DNA of 64,000 nucleotides from Mycolicibacterium helvum (GTDB lineage Bacteria > Actinomycetota > Actinomycetes > Mycobacteriales > Mycobacteriaceae): NCBI RefSeq assembly GCF_010731895.1, contig NZ_AP022596.1, positions 6,014,001 to 6,078,000 on the forward strand, given 5' to 3'. This document shows positions 37,653 through 46,906 of the stretch, one piece after another (within the stretch, counting starts at the first letter, position 1; every line of letters starts with the position of its first letter). The notes below the pieces were generated by a model. It ran no database searches. It saw nothing but the letters and a program-made list of their open reading frames with translations, and was not told where the DNA came from. The translations under genes and the position numbers were made by a program.

Positions 37653-39106
37653 CCCACGGCACGTTGTATGGGGTCGGCCTCGGCCCGGGCGATCCGGAGC
37701 TGGTGACGGTCAAGGCCGCCCGGATCATCGGCGCGGCCGACGTGGTGGCCTATCACAGCGCGCGGCACGGCCGCAGCATCGCGCGGCGCATCGCGGAGCC
37801 CTACCTGCGCGCCGGGCAGATCGAAGAACACCTGACCTATCCGGTGACCGTTGAGACCACCCAGCACCCGGGCGGCTATGCGGGTGCGATGGAGGACTTC
37901 TACCGGGAGTCGGCCGAGCGGATCGCCGTCCATCTGGATGCCGGACGCGACGTGGCATTGCTGGCCGAGGGTGATCCGTTGTTCTACAGCTCCTACATGC
38001 ACATGCACACCCGGCTGACCGAGCGGTTCAGCGCGGTGATCATCCCTGGCGTGACGTCGGTGAGCGCTGCCTCGGCGGCGATCGCGACCCCCCTGGTAAC
38101 CGGTGACGAGGTGCTCTCGGTGCTACCCGGCACCATGCCGGTGCGGGAGCTGGCCCGTCGCCTCGCCGACGCCGACGCCGCGGTGATACTCAAACTCGGC
38201 CGCTCGTATCCCCAAGTACGGGAAGCACTTTCGATGGCTGGCCGACTCGACGAGGCATTCTATGTCGAACGCGCCAGCACCGACGCGCAGCGAGTGCTGC
38301 CAGCCGGTGAGGTTGACGCCGACGGGGTGCCGTACTTCTCGTTGGCGATCCTGCCGGGCGGGCACCGCACGAAGCCGGCCACCGGTGGCGTCGCGGTGGT
38401 GGGCCTAGGCCCTGGCGACGTGGACTGGATGACGCCGCAGAGCCGCCAGGAGTTGGCCGCGGCCACCGATCTGATCGGCTACGGTCCGTACCTGGACCGG
38501 GTGCCTGCGCAGCCGGGGCAGCGTCGTCATCCCAGCGACAACACCGACGAACCGGCGCGGGCGCGGCTGGCCTGCGAGCTGGCCGAGCAGGGCCGGGCGG
38601 TCGCGGTGATTTCCTCGGGCGATCCGGGTGTGTTCGCGATGGCGACCGCCGTGCTCGAGGAGGCCAAACAGTGGCCGAATGTCGCGGTGCGGGTGATCCC
38701 GGCGATGACGGCCGCGCAGGCGGTGGCCAGCCGGGTCGGCGCCCCGCTTGGCCACGATTATGCGGTGATCTCACTGTCTGACCGGCTCAAGCCGTGGGAT
38801 GTCATCTCCGCCCGGCTGTCGGCGGCGGCGCAGGCCGATCTGGTGCTGGCGGTCTACAACCCGGCTTCGAAGAGCCGCACCTGGCAGGTCGCCGCTATGC
38901 GAGATCTGCTGCTGGAGCACCGCGAACCGGGCACCCCAGTGGTGATCGGCCGCGATATCGCCGGTCCCGGTGAGTCGGTGCGGATCGTGCGGCTGGGCGA
39001 CCTGGATCCGGCCGATGTCGACATGCGGTGCCTGCTGATTGTCGGCTCGTCGCAGACGCAGTGGTACGGCGACACGGTGTTCACCCCGCGGCGCTACCCC
39101 GCCTGA
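37649..39106 (+). CDS. cobIJ: Bifunctional precorrin-2 C20- / precorrin-3B C17-methyltransferase
   Basis: 485-residue fusion of two SAM-dependent corrin methyltransferases. The N-terminal CobI half (1 to about 240) starts [20 protein letters not shown] and has [20 protein letters not shown]. The CobJ half (from about 250) starts [20 protein letters not shown], with [20 protein letters not shown] and [14 protein letters not shown]. tuberculosis Rv2066 has the same fusion. ATG 37649 overlaps the cobH stop. The next gene downstream is a DUF222/HNH gene rather than more cob genes. cobK, cobM and cobL lie beyond it on the opposite strand. Confidence 0.95.
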   Translation: MTHGTLYGVGLGPGDPELVTVKAARIIGAADVVAYHSARHGRSIARRIAEPYLRAGQIEEHLTYPVTVETTQHPGGYAGAMEDFYRESAERIAVHLDAGRDVALLAEGDPLFYSSYMHMHTRLTERFSAVIIPGVTSVSAASAAIATPLVTGDEVLSVLPGTMPVRELARRLADADAAVILKLGRSYPQVREALSMAGRLDEAFYVERASTDAQRVLPAGEVDADGVPYFSLAILPGGHRTKPATGGVAVVGLGPGDVDWMTPQSRQELAAATDLIGYGPYLDRVPAQPGQRRHPSDNTDEPARARLACELAEQGRAVAVISSGDPGVFAMATAVLEEAKQWPNVAVRVIPAMTAAQAVASRVGAPLGHDYAVISLSDRLKPWDVISARLSAAAQADLVLAVYNPASKSRTWQVAAMRDLLLEHREPGTPVVIGRDIAGPGESVRIVRLGDLDPADVDMRCLLIVGSSQTQWYGDTVFTPRRYPA

Positions 39107-39170
39107 CCTCAGAAATTTCTTTAGGCTCGTCAGCCACAGCAGTCACAATCCGGCAGAATCCGTCGGGACA

Positions 39171-39186
39171 TCGAACTAATGTTCGA
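39171..39186. promoter_or_regulatory. LexA-binding SOS box
   Basis: TCGAACTAATGTTCGA is a perfect 16-bp palindrome matching the mycobacterial SOS consensus TCGAAC-N4-GTTCGA at every fixed position. It lies 4 bases before the GTG of the DUF222 gene. TAATGT (39177-39182) inside it could act as the -10 box, which would make the transcript leaderless at 39190 and fully occluded by bound LexA. In M. tuberculosis several 13E12 genes of this family are reported as DNA-damage inducible. Confidence 0.85.
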
Positions 39187-39189
39187 ATT

Positions 39190-40542
39190 GTGTTGGAGAT
39201 GCTGGACGATGTGCTGACCGCCTGGGACAAGGTGGCGGCACACCCGGCGAATGCCGTGACTGCGCCCGAACTCCTGTCGGTGCTCGAACGCGTAGAGCGG
39301 CTGCGCCGGATGCTTCCCGCGGTCGAACACACCGTCCTGACGCAGCTTAAGTCGCAAACAACACCCACTACTATGGGTGCCAAATCGTGGCGAGCCGTCC
39401 TCACCAACCGTCTCGCCATCAGCGGCGCCGACGCCACCCGGCGGATCAACGAAGCCGCCGAGCTGGGGCCACGGCATTCCCTGACCGGACAAGCACTTCC
39501 ACCGACACTGCCCACGACTGCCGCCGCCCAATCCCGTGGCGAGATCGGCGCCGACCATGTGGCGGTTATCCGGTCATTCATGGACCATCTGCCCGCATCC
39601 GTCGATATCGCGACCCGCGAGCATGCCGAAGCTCAACTGGGCGGGCTGGCCGGCGGGCTCAGCCCGGAAGGTCTGCGCACGCTGGCTCATCAGCTGATGG
39701 CCATGATCAACCAAGACGGCAGCCTCGACGACGAGCGCGAGCAGGCCCGCAAACGCGGGATCGCCATCGGGCCGCAACAAGTCGACGGCATGAGCAGGAT
39801 CACCGGCTGGGTGGATCCGGAAATGCGGGCGGCCATGGATGCCACCAACGCAAAACTCGCCGCCCCCGGCTACTGCAACCCCGACGACGAATCACCCTGC
39901 GTGGACGGGACCCCCACCCGCGAGCAGATCGAAAATGACTCGCGCACTTCGGGACAGCGCACCCACGATGCACTGAAGACCCTGTGTATGGCGATGCTGT
40001 CCTCAGGGCAGCTCGGTCAACACAACGGACTGCCAGTGACGATAGTTGTCACCACCACCCTCGAGCAGCTGACGTCCGCGGCCGGGCTTGCCCACACCGG
40101 CGGTGGCACGCACCTGCCCATGCCGACCGTTATCCGGATGGCTTCGCACGCCCACCCCTACCTGACCGTGTTCGAATCACCCAGAGAAATCCGGCTTTAC
40201 CACGGACGCACCCGCCGCACTGCGAGTCCTGGACAACGCCTCGCCCTCTACGCGATCGACAAAGGCTGCACCAAACCCAATTGCACGGCACCTGCCTACC
40301 AAACCCAAGTCCACCACGCCACCCGCGACTTCGCCCGCGGCGGCAACACTGATATCCACGACCTCACCTTGGCTTGCGGATGCGACAACCGCATGGTCAA
40401 CGACGGTCCCAACGGCTGGACAACCCGAAAACGCAGACGTGACAACAAGACCGAATGGATTCCGCCTCCGCACCTCGACCGCGGACAAACGCGGGTGAAC
40501 TACCTCCATCACCCCGAGGAACTTCTCTGCTCCGACGACTAA
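39190..40542 (+). CDS. DUF222/HNH endonuclease-domain protein (13E12 repeat family)
   Basis: 450-residue protein of the actinobacterial 13E12 family. The DUF222 region (VLERVERLRRMLPAVEHTVL, LGPRHSLTGQALPPTLPTTA) covers about residues 20-330. A C-terminal HNH-like module reads CTKPNCTAPAYQTQVHHATR, then GGNTDIHDLTLACGCDNRMV. The first CxxxxC pair and HH are kept, but the final C-x2-HH of classical members is CGCDNR here, so nuclease activity is uncertain. GTG 39190 or ATG 39199 may be used. The gene sits between cobIJ and cobK and is preceded by a perfect SOS box, implying induction by DNA damage. The cellular role is unknown. Confidence 0.85.
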   Translation: MLEMLDDVLTAWDKVAAHPANAVTAPELLSVLERVERLRRMLPAVEHTVLTQLKSQTTPTTMGAKSWRAVLTNRLAISGADATRRINEAAELGPRHSLTGQALPPTLPTTAAAQSRGEIGADHVAVIRSFMDHLPASVDIATREHAEAQLGGLAGGLSPEGLRTLAHQLMAMINQDGSLDDEREQARKRGIAIGPQQVDGMSRITGWVDPEMRAAMDATNAKLAAPGYCNPDDESPCVDGTPTREQIENDSRTSGQRTHDALKTLCMAMLSSGQLGQHNGLPVTIVVTTTLEQLTSAAGLAHTGGGTHLPMPTVIRMASHAHPYLTVFESPREIRLYHGRTRRTASPGQRLALYAIDKGCTKPNCTAPAYQTQVHHATRDFARGGNTDIHDLTLACGCDNRMVNDGPNGWTTRKRRRDNKTEWIPPPHLDRGQTRVNYLHHPEELLCSDD

Positions 40543-40558
40543 TGGGGCAGACCGGTGG

Positions 40559-41287
40559 CTATCGCTCGAGACCCGCAACCCAAGCCGCGGCTTCGTCGAC
40601 GGTGCCGACTGCACCCACTCCGGCCGGCAGCGGCGGCCGGTCGATCATTACGACGGCAACGCCCAGATCGGCTGCGGCCTTGAGCTTGGCGTGCGTCAGC
40701 TCTCCCCCGCTGTTCTTGGTCACCAGCACGTCGATTCTGTTGTCCCGCAACAGTGCACACTCGTCGACGTAGCCGTACGGCCCGCGAGACAACAGCACCT
40801 CATGGTTGCGCGGCAGTACCACGGCTTCAGGCGGAGTCACGACCCGGATCAGGAACCACGCATGACTCGACGTGAACGGCCCCACCCCAGAGCGTCCGGT
40901 GGTGAGGAACACTCGCGAATACTGTTGGTCGGCGACGACCTGCGCGGCCTCGACATCGGAGGCCACCCGCGCCGCACCCGTCGCGTCCCACGCCGGACGG
41001 GACAGCACCAGGTGCGGCAAACCCCGTTCAGCGCACACCTGCGCGGCATGTGCGGTCATGGTCGCCGCGAACGGATGGGTTGCATCGACCACGGCATCGA
41101 TCGCGTTGTCGCCCAACCACTGCCGCAAACCCGCCACCCCACCGAAGCCGCCGATGCGGACGGGTCCGGCCGGAAGCGCCGGGTCGGGCACCCGTCCGGC
41201 CAGCGAGCTGACGATGTCGTGGTCCGGGTGCAGCCGGCCCGCCAACGCCCGGGCCTCCCCGGTGCCGCCCAGCAGCAGGATCCGCAT
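40559..41287 (-). CDS. cobK: Precorrin-6A reductase
   Basis: 242-residue NADPH-dependent enzyme reducing precorrin-6A to dihydro-precorrin-6. The start MRILLLGGTGEARALAGRL has the nucleotide-binding GGTGEAR motif, followed by DAVVDATHPFAATMTAHAAQ and FLTTGRSGVGPF, with the later VLLSRGPYGYVDECALLRD and VLVTKNSGGELTHAKLKAA, all characteristic. ATG 41287 overlaps the last base of the cobM stop codon. It is last gene in the leftward cobL-cobM-cobK set. Confidence 0.95.
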   Translation of the reverse strand: MRILLLGGTGEARALAGRLHPDHDIVSSLAGRVPDPALPAGPVRIGGFGGVAGLRQWLGDNAIDAVVDATHPFAATMTAHAAQVCAERGLPHLVLSRPAWDATGAARVASDVEAAQVVADQQYSRVFLTTGRSGVGPFTSSHAWFLIRVVTPPEAVVLPRNHEVLLSRGPYGYVDECALLRDNRIDVLVTKNSGGELTHAKLKAAADLGVAVVMIDRPPLPAGVGAVGTVDEAAAWVAGLER

Positions 41288-42042
41288 CAGTGCCGGCTTC
41301 CCCGGGTGCGCCCGGAGGAATACAGGTAGCTGTCGGTAAACCCTTCGGCAGCAAGCACATCTCCGACGACGATCACCGCGGTTTTGGTGATCTGCCCATC
41401 GTGCATCTGCCCGGCGATATCCGCCAGGGTGCCGCGTAGCACGACCTCCTGCGGCCAGCTGGCGAAGGCGACGACGGCGACCGGAGTATCGGGCCGGTAG
41501 CCGCCCGCCAGCAGTTGCGGCACGATCGCGTCGATCCGGTGAGCGGCCAGATGCAGAACCAGCGTGGCGCCGGGCGCCGACAGCGTGATCAGATCCTCGT
41601 CGTCGGGCATGGCCGTCGACAGGGTGGACACCCGGCTCAACGTCACGGTCTGCGCCACGCCAGGAACCGTGAGCTCCCGCCCGAGCGCGGCGGCGGCAGC
41701 AGCGAATGCCGGCACACCGGGGACGATTTCGTAGGAGATCCCGAGCGCGTCGAGCCGGCGGCACTGCTCGGCCAGCGCACTGTAGATCGACGGGTCGCCG
41801 GAATGCAGGCGCGCCACGTCGCGCCCAGCGGCGTCGGCATCGGCCAGTTCGGCGATGATCTGCTCGAGAGTCAGCGGACCGGTATCGACGATTTTGGCAT
41901 CGGCGGGACACAGCGCCAGCAGATCCTCGGGCATGATCGAACCGGCGTACAGGCACACCGGGCAGCGCTGGAGTAGCCGCTGACCGCGCACAGTGATCAG
42001 GTCGGCCGCGCCGGGCCCGGCGCCGATGAAGTAGACCGTCAT
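41287..42042 (-). CDS. cobM: Precorrin-4 C11-methyltransferase
   Basis: 251-residue SAM-dependent enzyme. [20 protein letters not shown] is the standard N-terminus, followed by VCLYAGSIMPEDLLALCP, DVARLHSGDPSIYSALAEQC and EIVPGVPAFAAAAAALGREL. ATG 42042 overlaps the cobL stop (ATGA) and is preferred over one six codons upstream. It ends sharing a base with the cobK start. Lengths and order agree with M. tuberculosis Rv2071c. Confidence 0.95.
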   Translation of the reverse strand: MTVYFIGAGPGAADLITVRGQRLLQRCPVCLYAGSIMPEDLLALCPADAKIVDTGPLTLEQIIAELADADAAGRDVARLHSGDPSIYSALAEQCRRLDALGISYEIVPGVPAFAAAAAALGRELTVPGVAQTVTLSRVSTLSTAMPDDEDLITLSAPGATLVLHLAAHRIDAIVPQLLAGGYRPDTPVAVVAFASWPQEVVLRGTLADIAGQMHDGQITKTAVIVVGDVLAAEGFTDSYLYSSGRTRGSRH

Positions 42043-43250
42043 GGCTTGCGCACCACCCACTGAGTGACGGGCATGGCGGGCCGCCAGCCGGTGAAGCCAC
42101 CCACGGCCTCGCCACGATAGTGCTGGAAGCGTCGCAACTGACCACCAAGGTTCGAATAGTATTGCAGCAGAACCATTTCAGATTCTGCCGTCACAGTGTT
42201 GACAACCAGTCGACCGCCGCTGGGCAATCGCTGCAGACACGCGTCGAGCAGGCCCGGTGTCGTGAGGCCACCGCCGATGAAGATCGCCGCCGGGGTCTGC
42301 ACACCGGTGACGCCACCGTCCGTCAGTTCAGCGTCGGCGAAAGCTTCGGGCGCCGCACCACGCACCTCGACGTTCACCCCGAACATGAAGGCGTTCGCGG
42401 CGATCCGGGCACGTCGCACCTCATCGCGTTCGAATGCCACTGCTGCGCAGGATGAGCCGCTTCGGCACCACTCGACGGCAACGCTTCCCGAACCGGCACC
42501 GACATCCCACAGCAACTCGCCGGGGCGAGGAGCCAATGCCGCCAACGTGACCGCACGCATCGACTGTTTGGTGAGTTGCCCGTCATGGGCGAGCACATCG
42601 TCAGGCAGCACCGACAACAGCCGCTCGTCAGGCAGATAGCGCACGGCGACCACGTTCAGATCATCGACGCCGCCCGGCGGTGTGCTGGCCCAGACCGCTG
42701 CGGTGCCGTCGCGCCGGCGTTCGGCCGGGCCACCGAGCTGCTCCAGCACCGTCATCGGTGAGTCGCCCCGGCCCGCGTCGGCGAACACAGTCGCCAGCTC
42801 GCCGGGTCCCGAACCGTCGCGGCACAGCACGATCGCCTGGCCGCCGCGGCGCACCGCGGCACGCGGCTGCGCATTCATCAGGCTGATCACCTCGGTGTCC
42901 TGGACCGACCACCCGAGCCGGGCGCACGCAAGCGTCACGCTCGACACGTGCGGCAGCACCGTCACCCGGTCGGCACCGCACAGCCCGATCAGCGACGCGC
43001 CGACGCCGTGCAGCATCGGGTCCCCGCTGGCCACCACGTGCACGTCCCCATCGAAATCGCGGATCGCATACAGCGCGTCCCGGAACGGTCGGCCCCAATC
43101 CCTGCGCTCCGCGATGACCGATTCGTCGAGCAGGTCAAGCTGACGCTTGGACCCATAAATGACTGTGGCCCGGTTTAATTCGGCGCTCGATGCCGGCGTG
43201 AGCCCGGCCATCCCGTCGGCCCCGATGCCGACCACAACGATGCGGCTCAT
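42039..43250 (-). CDS. cobL: Precorrin-6Y C5,15-methyltransferase (decarboxylating)
   Basis: 403-residue fusion of a CbiE-type methyltransferase and a CbiT-type decarboxylating methyltransferase. The first domain starts [20 protein letters not shown] and contains [20 protein letters not shown]. The second, from about residue 220, has [20 protein letters not shown] and [17 protein letters not shown], the SAM-binding glycine loop. ATG 43250 overlaps the stop of the upstream SDR gene (ATGA). First of the three cob genes on this strand. Confidence 0.95.
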   Translation of the reverse strand: MSRIVVVGIGADGMAGLTPASSAELNRATVIYGSKRQLDLLDESVIAERRDWGRPFRDALYAIRDFDGDVHVVASGDPMLHGVGASLIGLCGADRVTVLPHVSSVTLACARLGWSVQDTEVISLMNAQPRAAVRRGGQAIVLCRDGSGPGELATVFADAGRGDSPMTVLEQLGGPAERRRDGTAAVWASTPPGGVDDLNVVAVRYLPDERLLSVLPDDVLAHDGQLTKQSMRAVTLAALAPRPGELLWDVGAGSGSVAVEWCRSGSSCAAVAFERDEVRRARIAANAFMFGVNVEVRGAAPEAFADAELTDGGVTGVQTPAAIFIGGGLTTPGLLDACLQRLPSGGRLVVNTVTAESEMVLLQYYSNLGGQLRRFQHYRGEAVGGFTGWRPAMPVTQWVVRKP

Positions 43251-43996
43251 CTCGGCATCCTGCGCCACACAAACTGCGGCAACATCCGAAACGCGAAAGC
43301 CAACACCGCGAGCGGCGCGGGCACCCAGACCGTGCGCCGGCCCTTGTGCAGTGCGCGAACCGTCGCGTCGGCCACCTGAGCCGGCGTACTGGACAGCGGC
43401 GCGGGTTCCATGCCCTGCGTCATCCGCCCGATGACGAAGCCGGGCCGCACGATCAGCAGCCGCACCCCGCTGCCGTGCAGGGCATCCGCCAGCCCGTTGG
43501 CGAACGCGTCGAGCCCGGCCTTGGCCGAGCCGTAGACGTAGTTGGCGCGCCGCCCGCGCACCCCGGCGATCGAGGAGAACACCACCAGCGCACCCGTATC
43601 GGCCGCGCGCATCGCAGTAGCCAGGCGGGTCAGCAGGTTCACCTGCGCGACGTAGTCGGTCTGCACGACCGCGACGGCATGCTCGGCGTCGGCTTCGGCG
43701 CGGGCCTGATCGCCCAGGATCCCGAACGCCAGCACAGCGGTGCCCATCGGACCATGCTCGGCCACCAGCGCGTCCACCAGCGGGCCGTGCGAGGCAAAAT
43801 CGTCGGCGTCGAACTCGATGGTGTGCACTGCCGTCGCCCCAGCGTTGCGCAGCGCGCTGACCTGCTCATCGAGCTGGTCAGCACGCCGGGCGGCCAACAC
43901 AACCGTCGCGCCGGACGCCAGCCGCGCGGCGACTTCGACGCCGATTTCGCTGCGGCCGCCGAAGATCACGACCGGACCGGCCCCCGTGTCATTCAC
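43247..43996 (-). CDS. Short-chain dehydrogenase (DprE2-like)
   Basis: 249-residue SDR. The cofactor motif is [18 protein letters not shown], the GGxSEIG form of mycobacterial DprE2 relatives rather than the common TGxxxGIG. The active site is [20 protein letters not shown] with Y-x3-K (YGSAKAG). The C-terminus has a hydrophobic stretch ([15 protein letters not shown]) and a basic end, like DprE2. It corresponds to Rv2073c, next to cobL. Substrate is unknown. Its stop overlaps the cobL start, so it heads that transcript. Confidence 0.87.
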   Translation of the reverse strand: MNDTGAGPVVIFGGRSEIGVEVAARLASGATVVLAARRADQLDEQVSALRNAGATAVHTIEFDADDFASHGPLVDALVAEHGPMGTAVLAFGILGDQARAEADAEHAVAVVQTDYVAQVNLLTRLATAMRAADTGALVVFSSIAGVRGRRANYVYGSAKAGLDAFANGLADALHGSGVRLLIVRPGFVIGRMTQGMEPAPLSSTPAQVADATVRALHKGRRTVWVPAPLAVLAFAFRMLPQFVWRRMPR

Positions 43997-44032
43997 ACCT
44001 CGAGATTATTCACTGCGCTAGCCTCGACCTTG

Positions 44033-44446
44033 ATGGCGAACTCAACGACCCGGCTGACCAGCGACGCGCTGGCTTTCCTCACCGAACGCCACCTCGCGAT
44101 GCTGACAACTCTGCGCTCGGACAATTCACCACATGTGGTGGCTGTCGGTTTCACCTTCGATCCCAAGACCCACATCGCCCGCGTCATCACCAGCGACGGC
44201 TCGCAAAAGGCGATCAACGCTGAGCGATCCAGAGTCGGCGTGCTGTCCCAGGTCGACGGTGCCCGCTGGCTCTCGCTCGAGGGCGCAGCCAGTGTGAACC
44301 GTGATCCGGCCGCAGTCCGTGACGCCGAGCTGCGCTACGCCCAGCGCTACCGCACCCCGCGCGTCAATCCCAAGCGTGTCGTCATTGAGGTGCACGTCAC
44401 CCGGGTGCTGGGCTCCTCGGGACTGCTCGACCACTCGACGAGCTAG
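44033..44446 (+). CDS. F420H2-dependent biliverdin reductase-type PPOX protein
   Basis: 137-residue split-barrel protein, the same length as M. tuberculosis Rv2074, which reduces biliverdin to bilirubin with F420H2. It contains [40 protein letters not shown] and [20 protein letters not shown], with [19 protein letters not shown] following. ATG 44033 is the start. It is divergent from the SDR, and its stop overlaps convergent pepE by 4 bases. Family placement is firm; the biliverdin assignment rests on synteny and length. Confidence 0.85.
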   Translation: MANSTTRLTSDALAFLTERHLAMLTTLRSDNSPHVVAVGFTFDPKTHIARVITSDGSQKAINAERSRVGVLSQVDGARWLSLEGAASVNRDPAAVRDAELRYAQRYRTPRVNPKRVVIEVHVTRVLGSSGLLDHSTS

Positions 44447-45576
44447 ACCGGCACCACGGTCAGCTCGTGCGGGCCGGTGTTGACGGCCAACGCGCCGTCG
44501 GCAGTGACGATCACGATGTCCTCGATGCGGGCGCCCCACTGGCCCGGGAAATAGACGCCCGGCTCGACGGAGAACGCCATGCCCTCGGTCAGCGGCAGGT
44601 CGTTACCCGCCACGATGTAGGGCTCCTCGTGCACCGAAAGCCCGATGCCGTGCCCGGTGCGGTGCACGAAGTACTCGGCCAGCCCGGCATCGGCCAGCAC
44701 GTCGCGGGCCGCGGCGTCGACCTGCTCGGCCGTCACACCGGGACGCACCGCCGCGACCGCGGCGGCCTGTGCGCGCTGCAACACCGCGTACTGTTCGGCG
44801 ATCTCGGCGCTTGGCTCGCCGAGGCTGTAGGTACGAGTGCAGTCGGAGTTGTACCCGGGGGCGTACGGCCCGCCGATGTCGACGACGACGATGTCGCCGG
44901 CCTGCAGCACCCGATCCGAGCATTCGTGATGCGGGTCGGCGCCGTGCGGACCGGAGCCGACAATGATGAATGCCACCGATGAGTGCCCCTCGGCCACAAT
45001 CGCTTTGGCGATATCGTCAGCGACGTCGGCTTCGGTGCGGCCAGGCACGAGAAATTCGGGCACGCGGGCATGCACCCGGTCGATCGCGGCACCGGCCTTG
45101 CGCAGCGCGTCGATCTCGGCCGGGTCCTTGACCATCCGCAACGAGCGCAACACATCGGTCGCCAACACCGGCACCGAGCCGAATCGTTCGGCCAAGGGCA
45201 GCAGGTGCAGCGCAGGCATCGAGTCGGTCACCGCGACGCGGGCGTGTCCGCCAAGGGCGACGGCAACCACGTCGTAGGGGTTTTCGCCATCCACCCAGTC
45301 CTGCACCGGCAGTCCCAGCTCGACGACGGCGGATTCCTTCAGCGAGGCCAACTCGAGGCGCGGCACCACCATGATCGGCTGCCCGGTAGCGGGCACCACC
45401 AGCGCGGTCAGCCGCTCGAAGGTCTGGGCCGCCGAGCCGACGAGGTAGCGCAGGTCGTAGCCCGGGGTGATAACCAGACCGGCCAGCCCGGCATCGGCGG
45501 CCGCGGCTGCTGCGGCGGCGAGCCGGCGGGCATAGACATCGCTGCTGAAACGGCTGGCTGCGTCGCTGGCGGTCAT
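44443..45576 (-). CDS. pepE: M24 family Xaa-Pro dipeptidase
   Basis: 377-residue metallopeptidase of the pita-bread fold that cleaves Xaa-Pro dipeptides. The creatinase-like N-terminal domain runs to about residue 150. In the catalytic domain, metal ligands are seen as the two aspartates in [20 protein letters not shown], His in [19 protein letters not shown], Glu in [19 protein letters not shown] (both flanking the last segment). In M. tuberculosis the gene (Rv2089c) is followed directly by the 5'-3' exonuclease gene. Here 15.5 kb of other genes intervene. Confidence 0.93.
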   Translation of the reverse strand: MTASDAASRFSSDVYARRLAAAAAAAADAGLAGLVITPGYDLRYLVGSAAQTFERLTALVVPATGQPIMVVPRLELASLKESAVVELGLPVQDWVDGENPYDVVAVALGGHARVAVTDSMPALHLLPLAERFGSVPVLATDVLRSLRMVKDPAEIDALRKAGAAIDRVHARVPEFLVPGRTEADVADDIAKAIVAEGHSSVAFIIVGSGPHGADPHHECSDRVLQAGDIVVVDIGGPYAPGYNSDCTRTYSLGEPSAEIAEQYAVLQRAQAAAVAAVRPGVTAEQVDAAARDVLADAGLAEYFVHRTGHGIGLSVHEEPYIVAGNDLPLTEGMAFSVEPGVYFPGQWGARIEDIVIVTADGALAVNTGPHELTVVPV

Positions 45577-45678
45577 GCCAGCCAGATTAGCCGCCGCCCG
45601 GGGATGAGGCGGTACTCCACGACAGCCAGGTGGTGTTCTTGGCGCCCGACAAGGGGTTTACCGCGGGTTCGGTGAGAT

Positions 45679-46083
45679 TTACTCTGGCTGCGCCCAGTAC
45701 CCGGTACCGCCCTGTGGCGACGATCTCGCCAAATGCACGGCCCGGCCCCGTGGTCTGCCGCCCGCCGCAACAATGCGGGCGACGAGTTCTTCTTCCGACA
45801 TCCCACCCCAGACGCCAAAGCCTTCCCTGAACGCCAGGGCGTAGGCACCGCACTCCCGGATCACCGGACACGCTTCGCAGACGGCCCGCGCTCGGCTCAG
45901 GCGACTTCTGCGCCGCCCCGCGCGCTCCCCATCGGGGTGAAAAAACAGCTCCGGATCCTCATTGCGACAGCGCGCGGCGTCACGCCAATCCGCCGACGGG
46001 TCGCGCACATGCCCAGGCGGCCGAGCTTGCGTCCCGTCCGGATACTGCGGCACCGTGGCGGCCAGCAACGCTGCGGGCGTCAT
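45679..46083 (-). CDS. WhiB-family iron-sulfur transcription factor
   Basis: 134-residue WhiB-like protein. The four cluster cysteines are C39 (ARCRNEDPELFF), C69 and C72 (AVCEACPVIREC) and C78, followed by the turn GVWGGMSEEE and a basic C-terminal AGGRPRGRAVHLARS. Such proteins bind a redox- or NO-sensitive 4Fe-4S cluster and usually act with SigA. It does not match a core WhiB1-7 by neighbourhood. ATG 46083 overlaps the stop of the PuuD-like gene by 4 bases (ATGA), so it is translated with it. This coupling to a metabolic gene is unusual. An in-frame ATG at 46188 would lie deep in the upstream gene and is rejected. Confidence 0.9.
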   Translation of the reverse strand: MTPAALLAATVPQYPDGTQARPPGHVRDPSADWRDAARCRNEDPELFFHPDGERAGRRRSRLSRARAVCEACPVIRECGAYALAFREGFGVWGGMSEEELVARIVAAGGRPRGRAVHLARSSPQGGTGYWAQPE

Positions 46084-46856
46084 GGGGTCTCGGGAGTCCG
46101 GTCGCGCACAGATGTGCACGAATCTATGAAACCACGCAGTATTCGACGCGACATTTCGTTGTTCTCCCAATCGATTTCGGGATGCCACTGAATCGCGGTG
46201 AGGGGTTGGTGCACGGCCTCATAGGCTTCGATGAGCCCGTCGTCGGCGTATGCGGTAGCCACGAAAGCCGATGCGAGGACCCGGATGCCCTGATGGTGTT
46301 GACTGTTGACGGCAATCCGGCCCTCTCGATCGAGCCATTTCGCTATCCGGCTACCGGCTTCGACTCCGATGTCATGCGCGATGGAGACGAGGTCGTCTTC
46401 GGTCCGTCGGTGCGCAATCTCCGACGGATGGTCCCGGGGCAGGTCGGCGTAGAGCGATCCGCCGCGCGCGGTGTTGACCAATTGAGCACCGCGACAGATC
46501 GCCAGCGTGGGAATTTGGCGTCGCCAGGCCGACTCGAAGGCGGCAATCTCGTTGCTATCGCGGGTGGCGTTGACCGGCCCGATGCTCGGATCGTTGCGGT
46601 CGGCGCCATACCGCGTCGGTTCGACATCGACTCCGCCGCTGAGCAGCAGACCATCGACGTGTTCGAGCAGCCGGGATATGGGCAACGCTGCTGTGCCGCA
46701 ATCGATTGCCAGTGGGATGGCACCACAGTAGTACAGCCCCTCGAACATCCGCCGCCAGTGCACCAGCTTCGGCAATTCCGGACTACTGATGGTGACCGCG
46801 ATGATCGGCTTCGGACCTGCGCGACGACCGGCCTCCGTGGGCGGGGATGGGGTCAT
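46080..46856 (-). CDS. Gamma-glutamyl-gamma-aminobutyrate hydrolase family (peptidase C26, PuuD-like)
   Basis: 258-residue class I glutamine amidotransferase-fold hydrolase expected to cleave gamma-glutamyl amides, releasing glutamate. The nucleophile Cys is in TLAICRGAQLVN, about residue 120, and the His-Glu pair in TAIQWHPEIDWENNE near residue 222. DGLLLSGGVDVEPTRYG is the family motif. It is 50 bases downstream of the monooxygenase gene and coupled to whiB. Two GS-like ligases about 4 kb upstream could make its substrate. Confidence 0.88.
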   Translation of the reverse strand: MTPSPPTEAGRRAGPKPIIAVTISSPELPKLVHWRRMFEGLYYCGAIPLAIDCGTAALPISRLLEHVDGLLLSGGVDVEPTRYGADRNDPSIGPVNATRDSNEIAAFESAWRRQIPTLAICRGAQLVNTARGGSLYADLPRDHPSEIAHRRTEDDLVSIAHDIGVEAGSRIAKWLDREGRIAVNSQHHQGIRVLASAFVATAYADDGLIEAYEAVHQPLTAIQWHPEIDWENNEMSRRILRGFIDSCTSVRDRTPETP

Positions 46857-46906
46857 TGTGGGTAGCTACCTTCCGACGATGAGCGTGCCGGACTGCGGGT
46901 GCGACG

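Noticed and set aside
45577..45678. Possible attachment site at the left end of the island
   Set aside because: No direct repeat of useful length matches the right end near 61136-61149. There is no tRNA and no integrase, so the means of acquisition is left open.
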